From positions 1 through 42,978 of the forward strand of contig DAHXKX010000037.1 of assembly GCA_027366165.1 (NCBI GenBank): DNA of 42,978 nucleotides. Reading direction: 5' to 3'. This document shows positions 35,764-42,978 of the stretch, piece by piece (the stretch's first letter is position 1; each line of letters starts with the position of its first letter). The stretch is from Actinomycetota bacterium (lineage in GTDB: Bacteria > Actinomycetota > Acidimicrobiia > Acidimicrobiales > Acidimicrobiaceae). The position numbers were made by a program, and so were the translations under genes. Below the pieces are notes generated by a model that saw only the letters and a list, made by a program, of their open reading frames with translations, ran no database searches and was not told the origin of the DNA.

Positions 35764-36501
35764 TTATTCAGAGACTTTATAAGAATAACCGTGCTTTGCA
35801 AGAATCCGCTCATCCTCTTTACTCAGACCGCCACGAGCGTTGATCAAATCAGGCCTGTGAACCAGAGTTCTGTAAAGAGCGGCCGCTTTGCGCCACTCGG
35901 CAATCAGGGCATGGTTACCGGAAAGCAACACCTCTGGAACCTCCAAGCCCTTAAAGCTAGCCGGTCTAGTGTAGTGGGGATACTCTAAGAGTCCGCCCGT
36001 GAAGCTCTCCTCCACCGGAGATTCCTCGTTACCGAGCACTCCCCTGAGAAGACGGACCGTGGCTTCAATCACCGTAAGCGCCGCAAGTTCCCCTCCCGCA
36101 AGCACATAGTCTCCGACAGACAGCTCAAGGTCAGCCAAATTATCAACGATTCTCTGATCAAATCCCTCGTATCGCCCGCACAGGAGTGTAAAACCCTCAC
36201 CTGTACTGAGCTCCATGGCAACCGCCTGGTTGAATACCCTACCCCCAGGAGACAACACGATCATCGGTTTAGGTGGCTTGCGGTCAGCAATCAGATCAAA
36301 GACCGGCTGACACTTCACAACCATGCCTGGTCCTCCGCCAAATGGGGCGTCGTCAACCGTCTTATGCGGGTCAGTGGCGTATGACCTTGGGTCATAGACC
36401 TCGACGCTGAAAACCCCACGCTCACGAGCCTTGGAAAGCAAAGAGACGGAAAGGTAGGATTCGATCACCTCAGGAAATATCGATACGACGCCGATCCGCA
36501 T
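35764..36501 (-). CDS. trmD: tRNA (guanine-N1)-methyltransferase
   Basis: TrmD methylates G37 of tRNAs that read CNN codons and prevents frameshifting. The 245-residue SPOUT enzyme has GGGPGMV, LSPGGRVFNQ, CGRYEGFDQR and the knot segment VGDYVLAGGELAALTVIEA, then VLGNEES. It starts one base after the rimM stop. Confidence 0.97.
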   Translation of the reverse strand: MRIGVVSIFPEVIESYLSVSLLSKARERGVFSVEVYDPRSYATDPHKTVDDAPFGGGPGMVVKCQPVFDLIADRKPPKPMIVLSPGGRVFNQAVAMELSTGEGFTLLCGRYEGFDQRIVDNLADLELSVGDYVLAGGELAALTVIEATVRLLRGVLGNEESPVEESFTGGLLEYPHYTRPASFKGLEVPEVLLSGNHALIAEWRKAAALYRTLVHRPDLINARGGLSKEDERILAKHGYSYKVSE

Positions 36502-36990
36502 CTATGACTCGCTCTCGAGAAGCCCCTCGGGGATATTCACGTGAATCTCGCCGCATCGGCGATAGGCCAACTCACCCTCAACGATAAACACGAGCGGAAT
36601 AAGGACTCCTGAATCGAGCACCAGGAGATCTGACGCTGGATTCGCCTGAAGGGCATCGACTACGCCCAGCTTGTTTCCTACCTGATCGAATACCGGCAAA
36701 CCCACGATCTCATCGACCCAGATTTCATTCTCATCGACAATTGGCGGTGCATACATTACCATGCCCCTAAGTGCCTCCGCCTGATTACGGTCGACGATAC
36801 CTTCAAAGCGGACAATCCATCTACCCTGGTGCGCAGACGATGAGATAATCTTCAACTCCGTGCCGGAGCAGCCTAGCGTGGAACCCGGTTCAACTCTTTC
36901 AGACCTATTGGTGGTCAAGGCTACGATCACTTCGCCCTTTAGGCCATGCGCTTTGACTACATAGCCGACTTCCAGCGTTTTTTCGGCCAC
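36502..36990 (-). CDS. rimM: Ribosome maturation factor RimM
   Basis: RimM helps mature the 30S head and binds S19. The 162-residue protein has the N-terminal domain beginning EVGYVVKAHGLKGEVIV and the PRC-barrel domain with WVDEIVGLPVFD and the final RCGEIHVNIPEGLL. Its end touches trmD, and it follows khpA by 16 bases. Confidence 0.95.
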   Translation of the reverse strand: MAEKTLEVGYVVKAHGLKGEVIVALTTNRSERVEPGSTLGCSGTELKIISSSAHQGRWIVRFEGIVDRNQAEALRGMVMYAPPIVDENEIWVDEIVGLPVFDQVGNKLGVVDALQANPASDLLVLDSGVLIPLVFIVEGELAYRRCGEIHVNIPEGLLESES

Positions 36991-37006
36991 AATGACACTA
37001 AGGTCC

Positions 37007-37300
37007 TTATCGCTCTACGATTTCCACTGAGGCATCCAGACCTTCACGGGCACCTGCCGCCCGCACGATCGTCCTAATAGAATAGGCAACCCTACCCTTG
37101 CGGCCAATGACCTTGCCCATATCGTCGTCGGCCACCTGCAATGTAAGATGCAACTTGCCATCGTCGGAGATCTCGCGCTTAATGTTGATGGCATTGGGGT
37201 CGTCTACCACCTGTGAAGCCAGATACCTCAGAACTGAGACCGCGAGTTCTTCCTCGGTCTCTTCGGATTCTTTATGATCTAACGGCTCTATTGTGCTCAC
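37007..37300 (-). CDS. khpA: KH-domain RNA-binding protein KhpA
   Basis: This small protein holds one KH domain with the RNA-binding loop VIGRKGRVAYSIRTIVRAAG and an N-terminal acidic leader. Related KhpA proteins bind RNA with KhpB in Gram-positive bacteria. I chose GTG 37300, four bases after the rpsP stop, giving 97 residues; a longer frame would overlap rpsP. Its place between rpsP and rimM is typical. Confidence 0.9.
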   Translation of the reverse strand: MSTIEPLDHKESEETEEELAVSVLRYLASQVVDDPNAINIKREISDDGKLHLTLQVADDDMGKVIGRKGRVAYSIRTIVRAAGAREGLDASVEIVER

Positions 37301-37304
37301 GTGA

Positions 37305-37574
37305 TTACTCAGCAGCCTTTGCCTGGAACTCATCCCAGGCACCAGAAATTTTCAGTAGCTTGCCAACGGTCTCGGTGGGCTGGGCGCCCTGGCGCAACCA
37401 CTTTATTGCAGCCTCATTGTTTATCACAATTTTTGACTGTTCCAGCTTGGGATCATAGTGTCCCAAAATCTCGATAAACCGACCATCCCTTGGCGAACGG
37501 GAATCTGCAGCAATGATCCGATACGTAGGCTGCTTCTTCTTTCCCATTCGAACTAAACGTAGCTTAACCGCCAC
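37305..37574 (-). CDS. rpsP: 30S ribosomal protein S16
   Basis: S16 is needed for 30S assembly. The protein has the usual start [33 protein letters not shown] and LGHYDP, and an end rich in alanine. I chose GTG 37574, with AAGGAG 6 bases upstream, giving 89 residues. It is the first gene of the operon with khpA, rimM, trmD and rplS. About 160 bases separate it from ffh, where its promoter should lie. Confidence 0.97.
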   Translation of the reverse strand: MAVKLRLVRMGKKKQPTYRIIAADSRSPRDGRFIEILGHYDPKLEQSKIVINNEAAIKWLRQGAQPTETVGKLLKISGAWDEFQAKAAE

Positions 37575-37734
37575 CAACTACTCCTTATTCTTCCCAAAAC
37601 CAATCGGACTGAAACCATTACAATGAAGCTCTAAAATCGGCATCAGTCATCAGCCGCTATAGTCTAAGGTCTATTCCCCCAAATTACTGCACCGCCCGCC
37701 CGTCCATTAAGGACCGCCTGACCGCCAGTTTAGG

Positions 37735-39078
37735 CTAGCGGCGCTTCTTCTTCTTGCTGATTGCCCGATTTGGAGATTTTTTGGTTGCAGACGGACCACC
37801 CATACCCATCGACCGCATCATCTTCTGCATATCCTTGAACTGCTTCAACAGCGTGCCGACTGCTGCGGTCGTGGTCCCAGCCCCCCTGGCAATCCTGAGG
37901 CGCCTCGAACCATCGATCATGTCAGGGTTACTTCTCTCGGCTCTTGTCATCGATGAGATTATTGCCTCGACCTTGACCAGTTCACCTTCATTTATGTCGG
38001 CGTTTCGAATCTCTTTCGGCACTCCAGGGAGCATAGAGAGGACACCTTTAAGCGGACCCATCCTCTTGACCTGCTGCATCTGCTCCAGGAAATCCTCGAG
38101 ATCAAACTTGCCACCTTTGAGCTTCTTGGCTCCTTTTTCGGTTATCTCCTTGTCGAGGGTCCTTTCCGCCTGTTCAATGAGAGTAAGAACGTCACCCATT
38201 CCGAGAATACGGTTAGCCATGCGATCCGGGTAGAAGAGATCGAAATCTGCAAGCTTCTCACCGGTTGACACGAAGCTGATCGGCTTGCCAACCACCTGAC
38301 GCACAGATAGCGCGGCCCCGCCACGCGCATCACCGTCAAGCTTCGTGAGAATAATCCCATCCAGGGACAGCGCTTCATTGAAAACTTTGGCGGAGTTGAC
38401 TGCGTCTTGACCTACCATCGCATCGATCACGAGAAATGTGTAGTTTGGCGAGATCGAACCTGATATCTTCCTGACCTCATCCATCAACTCCTTATCAATG
38501 GATAATCGTCCTGCGGTGTCGACGATCACGACGTCGCGGCCAATCCGGCGGGCCTCTTCGACACCGGCCACTGCCGTTCTCACGGGATCGCCCTCCAATG
38601 AAAAAACAGTTACATTTGCCTGTCCCCCGAGGACTTTGAGCTGCTCGACGGCAGCTGGACGTTGGAGGTCGGCGCCAACCAACAACGGATTCCTACCTTG
38701 GTGGCGAAACCAAAGGGCAAGCTTCGCCGCAGCTGTCGTCTTTCCAACACCCTGAAGTCCCGCCATCAGCACCACGGTCGGCGGCTTGCTGGCGTACATT
38801 ATCTTCAGATTTTCACCACCGAGCGCGTTGGTGAGTTCGGCGTTCACCATCTTGATTACGTGCTGAGCCGGCGAAAGACTCCGCTGAAGTTCCTCTCCAA
38901 CCGTATTGGCCCTCACGCGCTCAACAAATAACCGCACCACGCCGACGTTGACATCGGCTTCGATCAAAGCCGCCCTGATTTCACGAAGAACCGCGTCAAC
39001 CTCAGCTTCGCTAAGCCGTCCCTTGCCTCGTATACGGGAGAAGATTTCTTCAAAGCGGTCGGTAAGGTTATCGAACAT
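37735..39078 (-). CDS. ffh: Signal recognition particle protein Ffh
   Basis: Ffh binds signal sequences and SRP RNA and directs ribosomes to the membrane. The 447-residue protein has an N domain, a GTPase domain with GLQGVGKTTAAAKLA near residues 107-121, DTAGR, TKLDGDARGG, and a methionine-rich M domain with RRLRIARGAGTT and MQKMMRSMGMGG. The end is lysine-rich. Its start shares one base with the ftsY stop (TAATG), so the two are coupled. Confidence 0.97.
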   Translation of the reverse strand: MFDNLTDRFEEIFSRIRGKGRLSEAEVDAVLREIRAALIEADVNVGVVRLFVERVRANTVGEELQRSLSPAQHVIKMVNAELTNALGGENLKIMYASKPPTVVLMAGLQGVGKTTAAAKLALWFRHQGRNPLLVGADLQRPAAVEQLKVLGGQANVTVFSLEGDPVRTAVAGVEEARRIGRDVVIVDTAGRLSIDKELMDEVRKISGSISPNYTFLVIDAMVGQDAVNSAKVFNEALSLDGIILTKLDGDARGGAALSVRQVVGKPISFVSTGEKLADFDLFYPDRMANRILGMGDVLTLIEQAERTLDKEITEKGAKKLKGGKFDLEDFLEQMQQVKRMGPLKGVLSMLPGVPKEIRNADINEGELVKVEAIISSMTRAERSNPDMIDGSRRLRIARGAGTTTAAVGTLLKQFKDMQKMMRSMGMGGPSATKKSPNRAISKKKKRR

Positions 39079-40211
39079 TAGTTTGCACCCAAGTCTTCAT
39101 CTGACAATCCATATTGAGGTTCAACCTCCAGCAGTGCATCCAGGAATTCGTCCGGAGAAAAGACAATCAGATCATTCACCTTCTCGCCAATACCGACAAG
39201 CTTTATCGGCACTCCCAATTCGGCCTCAGCCGCCAGAGCAATACCTCCTTTTGCGGAACCATCGAGCTTAGTAAGAATCACCCCTGTAATCTGTGCCGCC
39301 TTCGCAAACTCCCTGGCCTGCACCAAACCATTCTGTCCGGTAGTGGCGTCCAGCACCAAGAGAACTTCCATCAAATGGGCAGGCTCCTTTTCCGCTGTAC
39401 GCCTAAGCTTTCTCAGTTCATCCATTAGATTCGACTTTGTGTGCAGTCTCCCAGCCGTATCTGCGATCACCATGTCGAAACCGCGAGCCGCGGCCTTTTG
39501 AATCGAGTCATACACCACTGAGGATGGATCCGCCCCAGGGACTGAACGGACAATATCAGCTCCGGTTCTCTCTGCCCACATTTGAAGCTGATCCGCTGCC
39601 GCAGCTCGGAAGGTATCTCCAGCCGCAAGAACCACTTTTTTACCGTCAGCTGCCGCCATTGCGGAGAGTTTCCCTATGGAGGTGGTCTTGCCAACGCCGT
39701 TCACCCCAACCACCAACCAGACCGTGGGGGACTCGCCGGCGTATTCGAGGTCCCGCTCGCCCTCCACAAAGAGACCTCTCAGTTCCATCCGGACGGCATT
39801 GGCCATCGCACTCCCGTCTCTTTGGCCGGATGCCTCCAAAGCTTTCTTTGCGCCCTCAATTACCCTTGTGGATAGCTCTAAACCAAGATCGGAAAGCAAA
39901 AGGGTCTCTTCTAGCTCGTCCCAGACTTTTTGATTAGATCCATCACTCCCTAGGATGTTTCCAAAGAGCCTGCCGAACGACAAACCCGCCCGCCGCACAC
40001 CCTTTTTCAGGTCTCCCGGTGGAATTAGGAGTTCGGTCGCCACCACATCGGGGGTAGGTGCTACTGCCGCGGAGGAAGACACGACGGTCGACCCACCAGC
40101 AGTCTTCGCTGGAATGGAGAGCGTCGACCTCCCCCTTTTTGACACAAGGTAAATTGTCGATGCAATTACCACCAACAGAACAGCTATCACCACAATAAAT
40201 TCGGTTGTCAT
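39078..40211 (-). CDS. ftsY: Signal recognition particle receptor FtsY
   Basis: FtsY is the membrane receptor for SRP. The 377-residue protein begins with a membrane helix at about 4-23 (EFIVVIAVLLVVIASTIYLVSK), as in actinobacteria, instead of the long acidic domain of E. coli. The NG domain follows, with VNGVGKTTSIGKLSA, DTAGRLH, TKLDGSAKGG and VGIGEKVNDL. It is coupled to ffh and lies about 50 bases after smc. Confidence 0.97.
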   Translation of the reverse strand: MTTEFIVVIAVLLVVIASTIYLVSKRGRSTLSIPAKTAGGSTVVSSSAAVAPTPDVVATELLIPPGDLKKGVRRAGLSFGRLFGNILGSDGSNQKVWDELEETLLLSDLGLELSTRVIEGAKKALEASGQRDGSAMANAVRMELRGLFVEGERDLEYAGESPTVWLVVGVNGVGKTTSIGKLSAMAAADGKKVVLAAGDTFRAAAADQLQMWAERTGADIVRSVPGADPSSVVYDSIQKAAARGFDMVIADTAGRLHTKSNLMDELRKLRRTAEKEPAHLMEVLLVLDATTGQNGLVQAREFAKAAQITGVILTKLDGSAKGGIALAAEAELGVPIKLVGIGEKVNDLIVFSPDEFLDALLEVEPQYGLSDEDLGAN

Positions 40212-40260
40212 CGCTAAGCCAGCCTAGACAATCGGGGAATAAGATCGACGAAATTCACGC

Positions 40261-42978
40261 TCATTGCGCATTGATAGCCACATTGGACATCCTTTGAGAC
40301 ACAACTTTCGTCGAACCTCCCTCAACCATCGTGACACCGTAAAGTAGATCGGCTATCTCCATGGTGCGTTTTTGATGGGAAATGATCAGCAATTGCGAGG
40401 TCTTGCCGAAAGAAGTTATCAGTTTCAGGAATCTGTTCAGATTTATGTCATCAAGGGCAGCCTCAACCTCATCGAGAATATAAAAGGGCGAAGGCCGGGA
40501 CTCGAAGATCGAAAATAGAAATGCCAATGCAATCAGCGACCGCTCTCCGCCGGAAAGCAGTGACAGCTTCTTGACGCTCTTCCCGGGTAAGGCAACCTCG
40601 ATATCCAAACCGGACTGCAGGGGGTCATCCGGCTCTGATAGAACCAGCCGTCCCTTACCTCCTTGGAAAAGCTGTTCAAACAGGACAGAAAAGTTTCCGG
40701 CAACGTCGGCGATAGCACGTTCGAACACTTGGAGCATTTCCGTGTCGATCGACCTGATAACTTTGCCAAGCTCCCGTCGCGAGCCTTTGATGTCCTCGAG
40801 CTGTGACTCCAGAAACTCCAACTTCTCTGTCAACTCCGCCAACTCAATCTCGGCGAGTTCGTTGATGGGACCTAAACCAGAAAGCTCCTCCTCAAGCTGC
40901 CTCAAGACATACTCGGCCTGGGTCGGGTGCACGCCTTCGGGTATAGGAGTATTTTTTGCAATCTCTGTTTCGATGCCAAGCTCTCGTCGTATCCGCTCGG
41001 CCATGGTCTCAATGCGTACTCTCGTCTCTGAACGACGGATGGTACTCAACTGCAAAGCTTCACGCTTTGATTCAAGTCCTGTTTCCAATTGCGATCGCCT
41101 GGTTCGCGCCTCATGCAGACGGTCAGATCTGATCTGCGCCCCTTCAATGAGACGCAGCCTCTCGCCCTTTGCCTGCGAGACAAGAGCCGAGGCCTCAAGC
41201 CCGAGGGCCGAGGACCGCGCCATGACGTATTCGAGACCGACAATGGCACGGGTCCAGCCGGCGAGTTCGAACTCGGAAGCTCTCTGAACCTCGACCTCAT
41301 TGGCCAGCCTATTGCTCGTTGCCTCTTTGGCGCGCTCAAGACCTATCCTGCTTTGCTCAAGCTTGGCTGCTCTGAGTTCCAGGTCCACTCCCCTGGCATC
41401 CAGCTCCTTTCTTCTTGAGAACTGGTCCTTCATCTTCAGCTGAAGCTGGCCTATCTCTGATTCGAGTGCCGAAATAAGTCCTATCTGCTCAACGATCTGG
41501 GGTTCAATCTGACTTATCTCCACCGCCGCCTGCTGCTCCAGCCGGAGAAGAACTGCCTCTTCCTCGTCCATCGTCTGGATTTCAGATTGCGCAACCTTGA
41601 TATCCGACTGCAACCTATCTGGCAAAGACTCCAGCCGAGCTAACTCCTCGCGGACGCTGTCCATCTCGACACGCATCCTCTCAGTCATTGAAGATGCATT
41701 GCGGTGCTCCTCTTGAAGACGACGAAGATCCTCCCCGTACTCAGCAAACTCCCTCTCAACGACCTCAAGTTCCCGCCTCGTTCTTTCAAGTGCCAGGCCC
41801 GTCCCCTGCATAGGCCGCGATGCCGTCCAAAGACCATCGGGACCGAGACGCTCACCGTCAAGCGTGACAAAGACCAGCTGTGGAAATCTCTGGTGATAGT
41901 CGATCGCCTCATCTAGAGTCCCGGAGACGACAAATGTGTTCAGCAGGATTACATCCAAGAACTTGTTGAGCTCCACGCCTGATGTGGAAACATGTGAGCG
42001 CAAGGAGGTCGCTGGTAATGAAGGCGGCAACTCCATCGGCCCGATGCGACTCCCATACTGACCAACAGAAATCAATGACCCTTCGAGACTGTTCGACTTG
42101 AGATACTTGAGTCCCTCCACGGCCGACTCCTGATCCATTGTAAGGACCGAAGCCGCCAGGGCCTGAACTGCCGCTGAGAAGGCGCTCTCATATCCGGCCT
42201 TGACATCGATCACATCTACCAGCGCTCCTAAGAAACCGGTCAGCTGCTTCAAGACCCTGGCCTGCGTTTTAGATCTTCCTTCTTCAATGGCGGCTTCATA
42301 GGCAGCTGCCCTGGACCTGATTGAACTGAGCACGACCTCGTGCTTTGAATAGGTCTCTGCAACCTGGTCCAAGCGCATCCTCAATGACTGTTCAACCCTC
42401 AACTGGCTTTCGTATGCAGGTGACTTCTCCGCGCGTTCTCGAAGAAGTTCGTCAATTCGGGTCCGCACACCGTCCAGTTCAATCTTCTTAACGCTTTGTT
42501 GCATCTCCAGACGCGACCGCCGAGATTCCAGCTCGTTTCGTTGCAACCCAACCCTATTCAGGGCCTCAGAAAGGTCGTTGCGTCTTGAGCGAAAAAATCC
42601 ATTTTCACTTGTCAACTCGCTGAACCGATAGTTCAGCTCCTGGAGCTTCTCAGCGATCTCAGGATTCTCCCCGACTCTGAAATTTGCCTCCTCAAGCTCA
42701 AGCTTCTCCAGCTCCGACCCCAGCTCGACAATCTCAGTCTCGGTGCTCTGTATCTCCGACGATAGCCCGTCCAACTCCTCGCGCAATGAATCGATTGTCT
42801 GGCTCCGATCACCAGACTTCAATTTTTCCGAAATTGACTGCCTCTTTTGCTGCGCGATACTCACCGTGGCCTTTAGCCGTTCCGATAAAGCCTCAGAGCG
42901 TGTGATCAGGTCGAACAAGTCCTCCGCACTAACGTCAGGGCCATCAGCCTCCCAGATTGCGATCGCCTCGTCTAATCG
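40261..42978 (-). CDS. smc: Chromosome partition protein Smc (N-terminus outside window)
   Basis: Smc with ScpA/ScpB condenses and segregates chromosomes. The frame is open to the window edge, so the first part, including Walker A, is missing; the visible 905 residues cover most of the protein. They show coiled coil, the hinge region at roughly 210-365 (LTGFLGALVDVIDVKAGYE, later LVFVTLDGERLGPDG), a second coiled coil, and the head with LLSGGERSLIALAFLF and FYILDEVEAALDD. It precedes ftsY and ffh on the minus strand, a common actinobacterial order. Confidence 0.95.
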   Translation of the reverse strand, partial: RLDEAIAIWEADGPDVSAEDLFDLITRSEALSERLKATVSIAQQKRQSISEKLKSGDRSQTIDSLREELDGLSSEIQSTETEIVELGSELEKLELEEANFRVGENPEIAEKLQELNYRFSELTSENGFFRSRRNDLSEALNRVGLQRNELESRRSRLEMQQSVKKIELDGVRTRIDELLRERAEKSPAYESQLRVEQSLRMRLDQVAETYSKHEVVLSSIRSRAAAYEAAIEEGRSKTQARVLKQLTGFLGALVDVIDVKAGYESAFSAAVQALAASVLTMDQESAVEGLKYLKSNSLEGSLISVGQYGSRIGPMELPPSLPATSLRSHVSTSGVELNKFLDVILLNTFVVSGTLDEAIDYHQRFPQLVFVTLDGERLGPDGLWTASRPMQGTGLALERTRRELEVVEREFAEYGEDLRRLQEEHRNASSMTERMRVEMDSVREELARLESLPDRLQSDIKVAQSEIQTMDEEEAVLLRLEQQAAVEISQIEPQIVEQIGLISALESEIGQLQLKMKDQFSRRKELDARGVDLELRAAKLEQSRIGLERAKEATSNRLANEVEVQRASEFELAGWTRAIVGLEYVMARSSALGLEASALVSQAKGERLRLIEGAQIRSDRLHEARTRRSQLETGLESKREALQLSTIRRSETRVRIETMAERIRRELGIETEIAKNTPIPEGVHPTQAEYVLRQLEEELSGLGPINELAEIELAELTEKLEFLESQLEDIKGSRRELGKVIRSIDTEMLQVFERAIADVAGNFSVLFEQLFQGGKGRLVLSEPDDPLQSGLDIEVALPGKSVKKLSLLSGGERSLIALAFLFSIFESRPSPFYILDEVEAALDDINLNRFLKLITSFGKTSQLLIISHQKRTMEIADLLYGVTMVEGGSTKVVSQRMSNVAINAQ

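Noticed and set aside
40571-41287. 238-codon plus-strand frame
   Set aside because: It is antisense to smc and Ser/Arg-rich, as expected of an antisense frame over coiled-coil coding DNA.

Overview
The window reads as chromosomal DNA of an actinobacterium, most like the Acidimicrobiia (inference). Supporting signs are the small actinobacterial marker families (DUF2469, DUF4031, a GYQAxKTYxCPxC/RHWHxxCW zinc protein), a PimB-like mannosyltransferase, an FtsY with an N-terminal membrane anchor, threonine-rich tails on exported proteins, and GC content that looks moderate rather than very high. There is no phage, IS element, CRISPR array, rRNA or tRNA that I can recognise. One RNA gene is clear: RNase P RNA (rnpB) at about 29867-30200.

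Layout. 1-7305: cell-surface polysaccharide genes (GT2 glycosyltransferase, a very large YfhO-type membrane protein, GtrA, an NAD-dependent sugar epimerase) with a lone 4,5-dihydroxyphthalate-decarboxylase-like gene among them. 7341-11047: glycerol kinase, a convergent ACT-domain regulator and an AlaC-type aminotransferase. 11048-15818: a minus-strand block with SRPBCC protein, PimB-like glycosyltransferase, DUF4031, a zinc ribbon and trpD. In this block the place of a ROK glucokinase is taken by a decayed remnant. 15969-19737: a membrane protein and a minus-strand oxidative-stress module (PerR-type regulator, rubrerythrin, two-cluster CCG Fe-S protein, DUF3501). 20056-23372: a second FGGY kinase whose glycerol-binding residues are altered, then purK-purE. 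23373-24804: gene-poor DNA holding a broken methyltransferase and a strong hairpin. 24805-26277: an ECF sigma factor with a membrane-anchored threonine-repeat partner. 26363-29763: sbcCD. 29867-33081: rnpB, a CT398-like zinc-ribbon protein and a bifunctional penicillin-binding protein. 33198-35307: Nfu, inorganic pyrophosphatase, a small zinc protein and DUF2469. 35401-42978: the conserved translation/secretion block rplS-trmD-rimM-khpA-rpsP-ffh-ftsY-smc read on the minus strand; smc runs off the window end.

How the genes fit together. The last block couples ribosome assembly (S16, L19, RimM, TrmD, KhpA) to co-translational membrane targeting (Ffh, FtsY) and chromosome condensation (Smc). The PerR-rubrerythrin-CCG-DUF3501 group looks like a peroxide-responsive redox operon set, with a Fur/PerR-type box upstream of the regulator. 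The most interesting observations are this redox module and its operator, the second FGGY kinase with replaced substrate-contact residues, and two gene remnants (ROK glucokinase, methyltransferase) recovered by reading across frames in stretches that otherwise look empty. I do not see a wholly new multi-gene defence or biosynthetic system.
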